Shown: positions 15,337-24,437 of the stretch, piece after piece
How positions within the stretch are numbered: position 1 is the stretch's first letter
Layout of the letters: each line of letters opens with the position of its first letter
DNA from: Streptomyces katrae
Lineage (GTDB): Bacteria > Actinomycetota > Actinomycetes > Streptomycetales > Streptomycetaceae
DNA length: 59,300 bases
NCBI RefSeq assembly: GCF_000717655.1
Contig: NZ_JNZY01000054.1
Coordinates: 1 to 59,300, forward strand
Direction of reading: 5' to 3'
Notes under the pieces: model-generated
The model's input: only the letters and a program-made list of their open reading frames with translations
The model's database searches: none
What the model was told of the DNA's origin: nothing
Made by a program: the position numbers and the translations under genes

Positions 15337-15664
15337 CGGCGTGCTCCTGTTCCGGGCGCCATCAGCGGACGAGACCGGTCCCCAACCGGATGAAGGGCGA
15401 CAGCCGTGACAGCGAGCCACGGCCCACCTCCGACCGTACGCGCCACCCGCCCCGTCCAGTCCTCTTCACATGCCGATTTCGCCGCCACGTTCACTACGCA
15501 GGGGCCGGCTCGCCCCAGGAATTCCGGCTGGGTATGCCCAGGGCGTCCTGTGCCACCGAACCTTGATCATTGCCATCGAGCTTTGATGATCATTAGGTTT
15601 ATGCCGTCGAAGGCCCCGTCCGGCCGGCGACGCACGTGCCGCCGATGCCGCAGGACCTCAGAAA
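15337..15664. promoter_or_regulatory. Intergenic region with paired TGATCATT elements
   Basis: Between the divergent membrane-protein and hydrolase genes. Two TGATCATT elements at 15564 and 15587 are 23 bp apart, on the same face of the helix, about 75-100 nt upstream of the hydrolase start. They look like a regulator site, but no regulator is adjacent. Nothing else is recognisable here. Confidence 0.35.
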
Positions 15665-16531
15665 GTGAGTAGACAGATGCAACCGACACTCGTACTGGTT
15701 CACGGAGCCTTCTCCAACTCGTTCTCCTTCGCTCCGCTCCAGGCCGAACTCGGCCTTCTGGGACACCGTTCGGTCGCCGTCGACCTGCCCGGCCATGGTT
15801 TCGAGGCGACCTACACGCGCGCCTACCAGACGCCGCAAGACCCCGAAGGGCTCGCCACGGCGCCCGGCTCGATCAAGGGCGTCACGCTCGCCGACAACGC
15901 CGCGCACCTGATCGGGATCCTCGAACGGGCCAAGCAGAACGGGCCGGTGGTCCTCGTCTCCCACAGCCGCGGCGGCATGACGGCCACGGCTGCGGCCAAC
16001 GCGCGGCCAGATCTGATCGACCGCATCGTCTACGTCTCGGCCTGGTGCCCCGTCGACCTCGACGTCAGTGACTACTACGCCGAGCCGGAGATGGCCACGG
16101 TCGACGCCGCTTCCCTGGGCCTGGCGCTGGCCGGGAACCCTGCCGAACTCGGCCTGCTCCGCGTCAACTTCCGCACCGCGAATCCGGACGCCCTCGCGGC
16201 CTTCAAGGCGTCATTCCTCGCCGACGGAACCGACGAGCAGTTCCTGACCTTCCTGAACACCTTCCAGCCGGACGAGAACCTGGACGTCGGTACCTCCGCC
16301 GACCGGGCGCAGGCCGAGACCTGGGGCCGCATCCCGAAGACCTACGTCCGCCTGGCCGACGACGCCAGCCTGCCGCTCGCCCTACAGGACCGGCTGATCC
16401 GCGAGGGCAACGCACTGACGCCGGACAACCCGTACGACGTCCGCACCCTTGGGGGCAGCCACCTGAAGTGGCTGATCGACCCGGCACCAGCGGCCCGAGT
16501 CCTGAGCGAAGTTGCAGCCCTGACGGCCTAG
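15665..16531 (+). CDS. Alpha/beta fold hydrolase
   Basis: A 288-residue hydrolase with the N-terminal strand TLVLVHGAFSNSFSFAPL (oxyanion HG), the nucleophile elbow VSHSRGG (Ser101) and a likely catalytic His in LGGSHLKWLIDPA near the end. The GTG at 15665 is used; ATG at 15677 is an alternative. The family includes salicylate-esterase-like and aromatic ester hydrolases, often induced by a repressor in its own promoter. Substrate unknown. Confidence 0.82.
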   Translation: MSRQMQPTLVLVHGAFSNSFSFAPLQAELGLLGHRSVAVDLPGHGFEATYTRAYQTPQDPEGLATAPGSIKGVTLADNAAHLIGILERAKQNGPVVLVSHSRGGMTATAAANARPDLIDRIVYVSAWCPVDLDVSDYYAEPEMATVDAASLGLALAGNPAELGLLRVNFRTANPDALAAFKASFLADGTDEQFLTFLNTFQPDENLDVGTSADRAQAETWGRIPKTYVRLADDASLPLALQDRLIREGNALTPDNPYDVRTLGGSHLKWLIDPAPAARVLSEVAALTA

Positions 16532-16886
16532 CCGGGGCAGGGAAGGGCGCGGCCCGAGGGCGGAGCCAAGGCCATGGTGAGCTGCTCCACGCCGCCGTGG
16601 CTGCAGGGCAACTCGACGCTCCCTGCAGAGCGGACGAACCGTTGACGGTGCACACCACGGCCATCCTGCCGGCCTTCGGCGCCGGTCGATGACGCACCCG
16701 CCCCGGAGGACCGCTGCTCCCTCAGCCATGCCGAAGGCAACGGCCCTGCGTCGAGCGGCCCATGTCCTCGCGGACGTGATCTACGAGGAAACAGTGGGAC
16801 GACTGAGGGCCCGCCGACTGAGGTCGATGCTGATCGGACCCATCCGAGCAACGGTCGTCCGACCCGGCGGAGCGCGGTCGGTGTGA
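16532..16886. other. Intergenic space between convergent genes
   Basis: 355 nt between the hydrolase and the PucR gene. Open frames exist but have no recognisable motifs or ribosome sites, and no strong hairpin was seen. Confidence 0.4.
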
Positions 16887-18161
16887 TCAGACGGAGTCGG
16901 GCTTGGCCTGCCGTACGGCGTCGTGGGCGGCCAGTGCAGCGCGCAGCGTCAGCGCATCGGCACCGCGGGCAGCGTCCAGTCCGGTGAACTCGGTCGCCTT
17001 GCGCAGGCGGTAGTCGACCGTGTTCGGGTGGACCTGGAGCCGGGCGGCGGCCCGGCGCCGGTCGAGGCTGCACGCGAGGAAGACGCGTAACGTGACGAGG
17101 AGCTCCGGGCGCGCATCGAGCGGGTCGAGCAGCGCGGCGAGCCCGTCCCTGGCCGGGCTCGGGCGGCTCAGCTGGTACTCGAGCAGCACATCGTCGAGCA
17201 GGTACAGTCCGGGCGCTCGGCCGGACGCCTCCGCCACCTCCCGCACCTCGCCGGCCAGCCGCGCGGCTTCTGCAACGCCTTCCGGTGCTGCGGCCGCCGC
17301 CGCAGCCCACAGCTCGGCGCCGCACATCCGGCCGAGCTGGTCGACCAGCCGGCAGAGCCGGTCCCGGTCCGTACGGCCGAAATCGGCGGCCGGCGTCTCG
17401 TACGGGATCAGCACCAGCCCCCCGTCGCCGGACAGCACGGACAGCGGGACACCCCTCGTCTGGCGCTGCAGTTCGTTGCGCAGCCGCCGGAGTTTGCGGC
17501 GCGCGGCGACCGAATGGTTCATGCCGGGCACCAGCTCGTCCGGGTGCGGTCCCACGGTGAGGCTCAACACCAGGTAGCAGGGCGGCAGACGGATGCCCGC
17601 ACGGTCGGCCGCGACCTGCGGGCTGCCGCCCTCCAGCAGCCGGGACAGCAGCGACTGCAGGGCGACCTGTTCGTCACTGAGCGCCGTCTGCCGCTCCTGT
17701 ACGTACCCGGCTGCGACCTCGCAGCTCACCAGCCGCAGATACGCGAGCAGCTGGCGCTGGACCGACAGCACGTCGCCCAGGTCACCCGGTTCGGCGGCCG
17801 AGAAGACCTGGGAGGCGCACTCCTCCGCACCCAGGTGATAGGCACCGACCACGGCCTCCAGCGGCACGCCCTCATCCGCACGCCGGGCCGAGGACTCACG
17901 GATCACCGCCGCTTCGGCCAGCCCCGGCATTTCGCCGGTGCGCAGGACCGCGGCGAAGCTCCGGATGCCGCGGGTCACCTGCTTGGCGATGTCACCGCCG
18001 AGGTGTTCCGCTGACAGCGTTCCATAGACGGGCAGCCGCTCCACGAGCCGGACCATCACCGCACGTTCCAGCGCCCCGGCGGCGTCCTGAAGCCGCTTGT
18101 GGACCGGCACACCGCCGAACTGCGGCACCGAGTCCGGTCCCCCTGCGTTGGATCCGGTCAC
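16887..18161 (-). CDS. PucR/CdaR family transcriptional regulator
   Basis: A 424-residue regulator. The N-terminal part (residues 30-160) is a helical sensor region (RsbRD-like), the centre is a degenerate GGDEF-like domain, and the C-terminal HTH_30 covers the last 60 residues, with SLDRRRAAARLQVHPNTVDYRLRK as DNA-binding helix pair. GTG at 18161 is chosen because GAGGTGG precedes it. It is divergent from the secreted lipase gene, and a 19-bp palindrome lies between them, so lipase control is likely. Members often respond to small metabolites; the signal is unknown. Confidence 0.85.
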   Translation of the reverse strand: MTGSNAGGPDSVPQFGGVPVHKRLQDAAGALERAVMVRLVERLPVYGTLSAEHLGGDIAKQVTRGIRSFAAVLRTGEMPGLAEAAVIRESSARRADEGVPLEAVVGAYHLGAEECASQVFSAAEPGDLGDVLSVQRQLLAYLRLVSCEVAAGYVQERQTALSDEQVALQSLLSRLLEGGSPQVAADRAGIRLPPCYLVLSLTVGPHPDELVPGMNHSVAARRKLRRLRNELQRQTRGVPLSVLSGDGGLVLIPYETPAADFGRTDRDRLCRLVDQLGRMCGAELWAAAAAAAPEGVAEAARLAGEVREVAEASGRAPGLYLLDDVLLEYQLSRPSPARDGLAALLDPLDARPELLVTLRVFLACSLDRRRAAARLQVHPNTVDYRLRKATEFTGLDAARGADALTLRAALAAHDAVRQAKPDSV

Positions 18162-18219
18162 AATCCACCTCGCACATCTCTGTTCCCCACCCCGGAGACG
18201 CGGCCGCCTACCGGCCCCA

Positions 18220-18238
18220 TGATGTTTCCGGGACATCA
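18220..18238. promoter_or_regulatory. Palindrome between PucR gene and lipase
   Basis: TGATGT-N7-ACATCA, followed by a GGTTGGTAAC stretch. It lies in the 244-nt divergent space and is a candidate PucR site. Confidence 0.4.
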
Positions 18239-18405
18239 CCTACTGGTTGGTAACACGACTGGCCGGTGGATGGCCAGATGTGGCGGACCCCGGCCGCATC
18301 CTTCACCGCAATCCCCCTGCCGGGGGCCGCCCGCCCCGGCCTGACGCGCCGATGCCAGCGACCTCGTGCCGGTGCGTCAGCCCCCACCCAGGAATCGAGG
18401 AACGC

Positions 18406-19749
18406 ATGTCCAAGGCAGCCGTTCGCCTGATCTCCGTCGCTGTCGCCACCGCCGCGGTCATGGCCGCCGCGCCGGCGGCCACTGCCGCCCCGTTCACGCC
18501 TGCAGCAGCGACGGCGACGACGAGCGACCCGTTTTACGCCTATGGCGGCAGCGAGGCCCTGTCCGCGTTCGCGCCGGGCACCGTGCTGAAGACCCGGACG
18601 CTGCAGTACCACCTCGTCGGCATCTCCACGCCCCTGAAGGCAGTCCAACTGCTCTACCGCACCACCGACGCCCAGGGCCGCCCGGCAGCCAACGTGACCA
18701 CGGTGGTGCGCAGCCCGACCGGTGACCGCAGCAAGGCGGTGTCCTACCAGTCGTTCTACGATTCCCTCAGCCCGGAGGACGGGCCGTCCCGTGCGATCGC
18801 CGGTGACGTCTCCCTGGGCGGACTCATCCCGAACGTCGAAGCCGTCTTCCTGGCGCCCTTGCTGGCGCAGGGCTACGACGTCGTCATCCCGGACACCGAA
18901 GGACAGCAGGCACACTTCGCTGCGGGACCGGAGTACGGGACGAACACATTGGATTCGATCCGTGCCGCAACCAAGTCGGCGCAGACCGGACTGAATTCCG
19001 CCACCGCGTTCGGCCTCATGGGTTACTCCGGCGGTTCCATCGCAACCAACTGGGCCGCTGCGCTCGCGCCGAGCTACGCACCGGACGTCCAGCGCAAGCT
19101 GGTCGGCTACGCCGAGGGCGGCCTGCTCGTGGACCCGGCACACAACCTGAAGTACGTGGACGGCTCACTGGCGTGGTCGGGCGTCATCCCCATGGCGGTC
19201 ATCGGGGTCTCCCGCTCCTACGGCATCGACCTCAAGTCCTATCTCAACGGCTACGGCCTGGAGGTGTTCAAGGAGCTGGAGCACGGCTCCATCATCGACG
19301 CCCTCGGTCGCTACCCCGGACTGACCTGGAAGAAGATGGCGAAGTCACAGTACGCCGACCCCAACTCGATCCCCGCGTTCGTGGAGGCGATGAACAAGCT
19401 CAACCTCGGCTCGGCCGCCACCCCCACCATCCCCGGGTTCATCGCCCAGGGCAACGCGGGCGTCCTGGAGGGTACCTTCGGCAACCACCCGGGAATCGGT
19501 ACGGGCGACGGCGTCATGGTCGCGGGGGACGTGCGGGCGCTCGCCCGGCAGTACTGCGCCACCGGCAACTCTGCCGTCAAGTACAGCCAGTACGAGCTGC
19601 TCAGTCACACGGGCGCGTCCGTGGTCTGGGCGTCTGCCGCGCTGGGCTGGCTGGGTGACCGCTTCGCGGGCAGGCCGGCCCCGTCCGACTGCGGTCGCAT
19701 CCCCACGGGCAACTCACTGGCACCGGAGGAGCCGGCGCCACTGTCCTGA
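18406..19749 (+). CDS. Secreted lipase (LIP family)
   Basis: A 447-residue secreted lipase. The signal peptide covers residues 1 to about 28 (AVRLISVAVATAAVMAAAPAATA). The body has VQLLYRTTDAQGRPAANVTTVV at the start and the nucleophile motif GYSGGS with Ser208. Candidate acid and base residues follow in the last third (HTGASVVW near the end may hold the catalytic His). The ATG follows a CGAGGA site. It would hydrolyse extracellular acylglycerols or related esters. It is monocistronic, ending in a very strong terminator. Confidence 0.87.
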   Translation: MSKAAVRLISVAVATAAVMAAAPAATAAPFTPAAATATTSDPFYAYGGSEALSAFAPGTVLKTRTLQYHLVGISTPLKAVQLLYRTTDAQGRPAANVTTVVRSPTGDRSKAVSYQSFYDSLSPEDGPSRAIAGDVSLGGLIPNVEAVFLAPLLAQGYDVVIPDTEGQQAHFAAGPEYGTNTLDSIRAATKSAQTGLNSATAFGLMGYSGGSIATNWAAALAPSYAPDVQRKLVGYAEGGLLVDPAHNLKYVDGSLAWSGVIPMAVIGVSRSYGIDLKSYLNGYGLEVFKELEHGSIIDALGRYPGLTWKKMAKSQYADPNSIPAFVEAMNKLNLGSAATPTIPGFIAQGNAGVLEGTFGNHPGIGTGDGVMVAGDVRALARQYCATGNSAVKYSQYELLSHTGASVVWASAALGWLGDRFAGRPAPSDCGRIPTGNSLAPEEPAPLS

Positions 19750-19754
19750 CGTCC

Positions 19755-19799
19755 GTGAGGGGTCCAGCCGCGTCGAACCCGCGCGGCTGGACCCCTCAC
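19755..19799 (+). terminator. Strong intrinsic terminator after lipase
   Basis: Perfect 18-bp stem (19755-19772 with 19782-19799) and a 9-nt loop, six bases after the lipase stop. It also faces the end of the convergent VWA gene and may serve both. Confidence 0.85.
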
Positions 19800-19828
19800 G
19801 CGCCACGCGTGCTGAACGCGCCGGACCG

Positions 19829-20869
19829 TCAGGTCATGAGCAGCAGCCGCGTGTTCGACACCAGCTTCCGGTTGACGCTGGTGCTCTGCACGAAGATCGT
19901 GAAGTCGTCATTGTGGTCCGGCTTGACGCGCACTTCCGCGTCGGGCAGGCCGAGCAGAGCTCGGGCCTCTGGTCCCGTGTACACGCGATCCGTCTTCTTC
20001 TCCAGCACCGCGATCTGCTTTCGCGCCTGGATCTTCTCCGACTTGCTCAGCTGGTAGAAGGCGCAACCCGTACGGTAAGTGTGCCCGCACTCGATGACCC
20101 AGTCCCGGATCGCCGCTTCGCGGGCCACGGGAATCAGCTGGTACTGCGACAGATCCACCGGGGTCAGACCGGCTTGCTTGATGCTGTCCTTGTTGACCGC
20201 TTCTGCGCCCGTGGAGAACACCGCCCGCGATCCCCGGATGCCTTTGGCGCGGCCCACCATGAATTTCTCGGTGGCCTCCCGGATGACCTGCCCGGCCTCT
20301 TCCAGACCCTGTGTGCTCGTGGCGTCCCAGATGGCGATGTTGTCCTTCGGGAAGCCGCACTGCATGGCCTCACGCTTGCCCATCTGGTCCGGTACAAGGA
20401 CGGCCAGAGTCCAGTTGTCCTCCTGGGTCTCGATCATCGTGGCCACTGCTCGCACCAGTTCACGCGGGTCCCGAGCAGGGGCATCGGGGCAGCGGTGACT
20501 CGCGTTCTCCTGTCCGTCGGTCAGTACGAACGTCAGGAAGCTGTGGTCGCCGTAGAGCTGAGCCGTCTGGGCCAGCTCCCGCTGTGACTTCAGCGTGGCC
20601 GCCAGCAGAGCCGTCATTCCGCCGACGCGGTACAGCTGCTTCAGGGACGGCATTCGCAGCACGTCCTTGTCGTAGATGACGCACTCCGCCTTGTCCGAGA
20701 AGACGTACACCGTGACGCGGGTTTCCTGGTCCAGTTCCTGCGATCGGCGGGCCAGGTAGGCAATCTGCTGGTCGGCGACTTCGACGACCTTGCCACTCAG
20801 CTGCGACATGGACGAACTGGCATCCAGCACGAGAGCAACGTGATTGATGTAGTTCTGGATTCCGGACAT
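19829..20869 (-). CDS. Stand-alone VWA domain protein
   Basis: A 346-residue soluble protein. Residues 9-190 form a von Willebrand A domain with the metal site D16-x-S18-x-S20 (VLDASSSMS), GGMTALLAA and FVLTDGQENAS, so the MIDAS is complete. The C-terminal 150 residues are unassigned, with a Cys pair (VIECGHTYRTGCAFYQL) and a basic coiled stretch. There is no signal peptide or membrane helix. GGGGGAGC lies ahead of the ATG. VWA proteins with this intact metal site usually bind partner proteins; here no AAA ATPase, kinase or ter gene lies beside it, so its role cannot be inferred. Confidence 0.75.
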   Translation of the reverse strand: MSGIQNYINHVALVLDASSSMSQLSGKVVEVADQQIAYLARRSQELDQETRVTVYVFSDKAECVIYDKDVLRMPSLKQLYRVGGMTALLAATLKSQRELAQTAQLYGDHSFLTFVLTDGQENASHRCPDAPARDPRELVRAVATMIETQEDNWTLAVLVPDQMGKREAMQCGFPKDNIAIWDATSTQGLEEAGQVIREATEKFMVGRAKGIRGSRAVFSTGAEAVNKDSIKQAGLTPVDLSQYQLIPVAREAAIRDWVIECGHTYRTGCAFYQLSKSEKIQARKQIAVLEKKTDRVYTGPEARALLGLPDAEVRVKPDHNDDFTIFVQSTSVNRKLVSNTRLLLMT

Positions 20870-21024
20870 GAGCGCTCCCCCTGTTTCCGACTTGATGCTC
20901 CGATCTTCCCACCCACCACTGACAATCGATCTTGCGCGCCGGGGGGCAGGCTCCGGTGTGGGCCCCCTGACCGGGGTGGCAGGCTCGGTCCGAGTCCCCG
21001 TGGCCGGATCGGCGCTCCGGCCAT

Positions 21025-21055
21025 GGGCCCGAGGCAGTATGACCTCCTCGGGCCC
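21025..21055 (-). terminator. Hairpin after DUF4230 remnant
   Basis: GGGCCCGAGG pairs perfectly with CCTCGGGCCC around an 11-nt loop, 14 nt beyond the stop of the decayed minus-strand gene. Confidence 0.6.
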
Positions 21056-21068
21056 GGCGCCCTCGCAT

Positions 21069-21330
21069 CAGCCGTACGCGACCGTCACGTCGCGGAAGCC
21101 CAGGGAACGCAGCAGCCCCTCGGGGCATGGATGTTGGTGTTGGTGTTCTCCTCGGTGCGCCCGGCGAGGCCGCTGTCGCGGGCCGCTTCGTCGATGTGCT
21201 GCGCGGCGAGCTTCTGCACGGCCTGCTCACCGGCCGGGGTGTCGGGGAACAGGTCGCCGATCCGGTCCAGCAGGCCGCACTGCTTCGACACCGCGTACGA
21301 ACGGTTCGGGTCGAGCGGGTTCCACGGACG
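21069..21330 (-). pseudogene. DUF4230 protein, C-terminal remnant with frameshift
   Basis: About 65 residues resembling the C-terminus of DUF4230 proteins: NPLDPNRSYAVSKQCGLLDRIGDLFP, then AGEQAVQKLAAQHIDEAARDSGL. A slip near 21125 moves the ending EGLLRSLGFRDVTVAYG into another frame before the stop at 21069. The N-terminal membrane anchor and first two thirds are absent; unrelated sequence joins at about 21330. Confidence 0.62.
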
Positions 21331-21522
21331 GCATCCGGTAGGAACGCCGCATCTTTCTGCAAGTCGACGCCCCTTGGAAGTTGCCGACAGCCGCCTCGTA
21401 ACGAGCCACGTCCTCGCGGGGCCGCCGCGTCCTGTTGGGCCTGCCTGCCGCAAGCCGCTGAGCGTACGCGGACGGTGGCTCCAGAACATCCGGCCTACGG
21501 CATCGATAAGGACGGCGTTCCA

Positions 21523-21528
21523 GGGTAG
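21523..21528 (+). promoter_or_regulatory. GGGTAG -10 element ahead of the DUF6131 gene
   Basis: GGGTAG followed by ACGCC, 68 nt before the DUF6131 start, resembles the SigB-type -10 seen at five other genes here. The -35 (CGAT at 15 nt) matches GNNT poorly, so this is a weaker case. Confidence 0.3.
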
Positions 21529-21596
21529 ACGCCCGTTGAGGCACTGCGGCGGATTCAACTGCTCCGCCGAATTCCCAACACGAGAATGGGGCCACC

Positions 21597-21752
21597 ATGG
21601 TTTTCGCCGGGCTTATCCTCCTGCTCATCGGCTTTCTGACCGGAATCTCCGTCCTGTGGACCATCGGGGTCATCCTGCTCGTGGTGGGTGCGGTGCTGTG
21701 GGTCCTGGGCTCGGTCGGGCACGCGGTTGGCGGCCGACGCCACTACTGGTAG
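21597..21752 (+). CDS. DUF6131 family small membrane protein
   Basis: 51 residues with two transmembrane helices (GLILLLIGFLTGISVLW and GVILLVVGAVLWVLGSV) and the family ending GHAVGGRRHYW. It is too short for many gene finders but has family length. An ACGAGA stretch lies ahead of the ATG. A decayed second copy of the same family lies at 28.2 kb. Function unknown; such small membrane proteins are common in stress regulons. Confidence 0.8.
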   Translation: MVFAGLILLLIGFLTGISVLWTIGVILLVVGAVLWVLGSVGHAVGGRRHYW

Positions 21753-21835
21753 CCGCCGGGCCGGTGGCGGTCGGCCGGACGGCGGGGCGCCGCCCGCTCT
21801 GCGGTGTGTCAGGAATGAGCTGTCGTGTCCGTCGT

Positions 21836-21879
21836 CCCCGTGGGGCCGGCCCCTCGATGGAGGGCCCGGCCCCACGGGG
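21836..21879. terminator. Strong hairpin terminator after DUF6131
   Basis: A 20-bp stem with one mismatch around a GATG loop, 84 nt after the DUF6131 stop. The symmetric GC-rich stem could work in both directions. Confidence 0.75.
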
Positions 21880-21989
21880 CTGGGCCGTAGGGAGGCTCTC
21901 CGGCTCCTGCACCGCGGAGGGTTTCGCGGGACGTGATCCCGCCAAAGTGCCAGGTATGGTGCGAATCCGGTACGCGGCTGCGCCAAGCC

Positions 21990-22448
21990 GGGCACCAGGT
22001 CCCCATGCACGCCAGCCACCGCGCGACCGGCCTGCCCGGCCAAGACCTCCTCCGCCACATCCTGGCGAGGACCGCGACCGTAGCGGCGACGACCTGCTGA
22101 GCGCCGCCCATGGCACCCTCCGTGGCACGTACTTCGACCGGCTCCCCGCCCTGCACGCCGCCGCCGACCTCCTTCGTACGCGGTCGTGGAGGGCAAGCTC
22201 GCGCCCGATCCGGTGCTCCGGGCCCTCGAGACGGCGCAGGTGCCGCCCAGGCGCGCGGTGTTCGTCGGTGACACCGTCTGGGACATGAGGGCCGCGGCCC
22301 GGGCCGGTGTGAGCGGTATCGGCCCGCTGTGCGGGGGGAATCCCGCGCGACGACCTGCAGGGGGCGGGAGCCGCCTCCGTCCACGGCGATCCGGCCGAGC
22401 TTCTGGCCTGCCTCGGCGGCAGCCGGTTCTCACGGGTTCTGCCGGCGT
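21990..22448 (+). pseudogene. HAD family hydrolase, fragmented
   Basis: HAD phosphatase pieces appear in several frames in the right order: HRATGLPGQDLLRHIL, then SAAHGTLRGTYFDRLPALHAAADLLR. A gap follows, then EGKLAPDPVLRALETAQVPPRRAVFVGDTVWDMRAAARAGVSG, which carries the motif III/IV aspartates. After another slip comes DPAELLACLGG. The first aspartate motif (DxDGT) and the central helix region are lost. Confidence 0.7.
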
Positions 22449-22669
22449 GAAGCTGCCCCGGGAAGCGTCGGGTGATGGTGCGTCGGGCCACCGGCCCACG
22501 GGGCCGGGAATCGGGATTCCAGCCCGGGGAATGAAGTCGCAGGGGTGGGGCACGCGGAGTGCAGGCGGAGAGCGAAAACCGCCCGGCACGACGAATGGAA
22601 AAGGGCAGGGCGGCACGGAATTTCCCTGCAGTCCGCTGTCCACCTGTTTACCGGAGGAGTTGTTTTCGG

Positions 22670-23011
22670 GTGACTGAGCATGTGTGGAGTTACAAGTCGA
22701 CCTCGGGCCACCTGGCCGGTACCGACCTGACCGGCTACAAGGTCGAGGCGACCGACGGCAGCATCGGCAAGGTGGACAAGCACTCCGACGAGGTCGGTGA
22801 CGCCTACCTGGTCGTGGACACCGGGGTCTGGATCTTCGGCAAGGAGGTCCTGATGCCGGCGAGCACCGTCGTCAGTATCGACCCGGAGGAGCGGAAGGTA
22901 TTCGTCGACCGGACGAAGGGCCAGATCAAGGACGCCCCCGAGTTCCACCGGGACGAGCACCTCGGTGACGCCCGGTACCGAGAGGAACTGGGCACCTACT
23001 ACGGCACCTGA
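22670..23011 (+). CDS. PRC-barrel domain protein
   Basis: A 113-residue soluble protein. The PRC-barrel (LTGYKVEATDGSIGKVDKHSDEVGDAYLVVDTG) covers about residues 18-90, followed by an acidic/basic tail with HRDEHLGDARYREELGTYYG. GTG at 22670 follows GGAGGAG by 12 nt. PRC-barrels bind RNA or membranes or regulate partners; the cellular role is unknown. It ends in a perfect-stem terminator. Confidence 0.82.
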   Translation: MTEHVWSYKSTSGHLAGTDLTGYKVEATDGSIGKVDKHSDEVGDAYLVVDTGVWIFGKEVLMPASTVVSIDPEERKVFVDRTKGQIKDAPEFHRDEHLGDARYREELGTYYGT

Positions 23012-23054
23012 GGCCCCTTCGGCACCCCGCCCGCCCACCGCCTGACCGCCTGGG

Positions 23055-23093
23055 GCCGGTGGGCCCGAACTCGAGGAGTTCGGGCCCACCGGC
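23055..23093 (+). terminator. Terminator after PRC-barrel gene
   Basis: Perfect 18-bp stem (23055-23072 with 23076-23093) and a GAG loop, 44 nt after the stop codon. Confidence 0.8.
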
Positions 23094-23214
23094 TCGTCCC
23101 GAGCCGGTCGTCTCCGATCACCGCCGCCCGGGCATGTTCCATCCTGCCGAGCCGAGAAGGCCGATCGGGGCCGGGCGGGCGCAGCGCGGCCGGTATCTCG
23201 CCCCGCACGCGTGG

Positions 23215-23440
23215 GGGGACGATGAAGCACTGGCCATCCGGGCCGACGTCCCCGCGCGGGCGAAGGACGCGACCGCTGCCGTCAGGGGGCAGCTCGCGCA
23301 GGTCACGGGCCGGCTGCGGGAAACGGCCGCGCGTCGGGCGCCTGGTGGCGGGCCGGACGCCCGATCCCGTGTTGATCGCCGCGGCCGGAGTACTGGCCGC
23401 CGTCTGCTCGTCCGGCGAACCCGGCGGGCGGGGTGAACAC
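23215..23440 (+). pseudogene. DUF3618-like remnant
   Basis: A helical stretch ARAKDATAAVRGQLAQVTGRLRETAARR passes by a slip into GRTPDPVLIAAAGVLAAV, and by a further slip into LVRRTRRAG. This resembles the amphipathic helix, membrane segment and basic tail of DUF3618 proteins such as the intact gene at 51.6 kb. The N-terminal signature is not recognisable. Assignment is tentative. Confidence 0.45.
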
Positions 23441-23521
23441 GGCGCCAGCGCTGAACGCCTCCGAGGCGGTGGTCCGGCCGAAGCCGGGCGTGACGCGCAC
23501 GACGGCCCCGCGCCCGCCGGA

Positions 23522-23546
23522 GCATGAGGCGCCGGCCCCGGGGTAG
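23522..23546 (+). promoter_or_regulatory. SigB-type promoter of DUF6328 gene
   Basis: GCAT, 15 nt, GGGTAG: fits the GNNT-N14/16-GGGTA consensus known for Streptomyces SigB-like factors. It lies 35 nt ahead of the ATG at 23581. Confidence 0.55.
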
Positions 23547-23580
23547 GCGCGGGCGGAAAGGACGTTTCAGGGAGGCAGCA

Positions 23581-24066
23581 ATGCCGGATGCTCGCGGGGC
23601 CGGACGGGACGAGACCGCGGAGGAACGCGCGGACCGGCAGTGGCAGGAGCTCATCCAGGAGATCCGCGTCGCTCAGACCGGCGTCCAGATCCTCTTCGGA
23701 TTCCTGCTCACGGTCGTCTTCACCCCCACCTTCCACGGGCTTGCGCAGACCGACAAGATGATCTACGTCATGACCGTGGTGCTGGGCGCACTCGCGACAG
23801 GTGCACTCATAGGGCCGGTCGCCTTCCACCGCGTCGTCTCGGGCCGACGGATCAAGCCCGAGGCGGTCGCGTGGGCCGCGCGCCTCACTTTCACGGGCCT
23901 CGTCCTGTTGCTGGCCACCTGTACCGCAGCCCTCTTGCTGGTCTTGCGGGTCGCGACCCACAACGCGCTCGTGCCGTGGCTCGTGGGAGGCGTGCTGGCC
24001 TGGTACCTACTGTGCTGGTTCGCGCTGCCCCTGTGGGCGCGGATCCGCTACACCGCCGAGAACTGA
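23581..24066 (+). CDS. DUF6328 family membrane protein
   Basis: 161 residues with four predicted membrane helices. The family core is QWQELIQEIRVAQTGVQILF, then GFLLTVVFTPTF. Helices run around residues 38-58, 63-84, 99-121 and 128-150. GGGAGG lies ahead of the ATG. A SigB-type promoter just upstream suggests stress induction. Function unknown. Confidence 0.83.
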   Translation: MPDARGAGRDETAEERADRQWQELIQEIRVAQTGVQILFGFLLTVVFTPTFHGLAQTDKMIYVMTVVLGALATGALIGPVAFHRVVSGRRIKPEAVAWAARLTFTGLVLLLATCTAALLLVLRVATHNALVPWLVGGVLAWYLLCWFALPLWARIRYTAEN

Positions 24067-24437
24067 CCGCCGGGCGCGGAGCTCAGTGGGAGTCGACCCC
24101 CACCCACACGGACCTTTTCCGATCGCAGCCCGGCCCGGGCCGTCCCTCCGTCCGGGCCGTCCCTGCGTCCGGACCGTCCCCTTCGGCACGTGCGGCTCAG
24201 GTGTCGAGCAACCGGTTGACGAGCGAACGGTAGGCCCGCAGGGCCTGCCTCAAGTCCTCGGTCGCCACCTGTTCCCCGCGGTCCCAGCCGCTCGGCGGAG
24301 CGCATGTCGGCCCGCTCCTCGACGGTGCGGCCGTCCTACGGCCCGGTACGGGCGGGGCCGACCGCGGCAGCCGGGGTTTGAACTCACGGGCGCCGAGCAG
24401 GCGCCGAAGCGAAGACCGAGAGCAGGAGGTACGTGGC
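24067..24437. other. Intergenic region with a possible gene remnant
   Basis: On the minus strand 24197-24280 encodes VATEDLRQALRAYRSLVNRLLDT and a stop. This resembles the C-terminal end of streptomycete proteins that finish in ...LRxALRxYRxLxxRLL, but nothing of the body remains. No other gene, promoter or strong hairpin is recognisable. Confidence 0.3.

Noticed and set aside
19829..21330. VWA gene as part of a defence or tellurite-resistance island
   Set aside because: No nuclease, kinase, TerD or AAA partner. Flanks are a lipase and a decayed DUF4230 gene.
22507..22520. Short GGAATC-GATTCC palindrome before the PRC-barrel gene
   Set aside because: Arms of six bases in a GC-rich spacer, no second copy and no regulator nearby; not distinguishable from chance.
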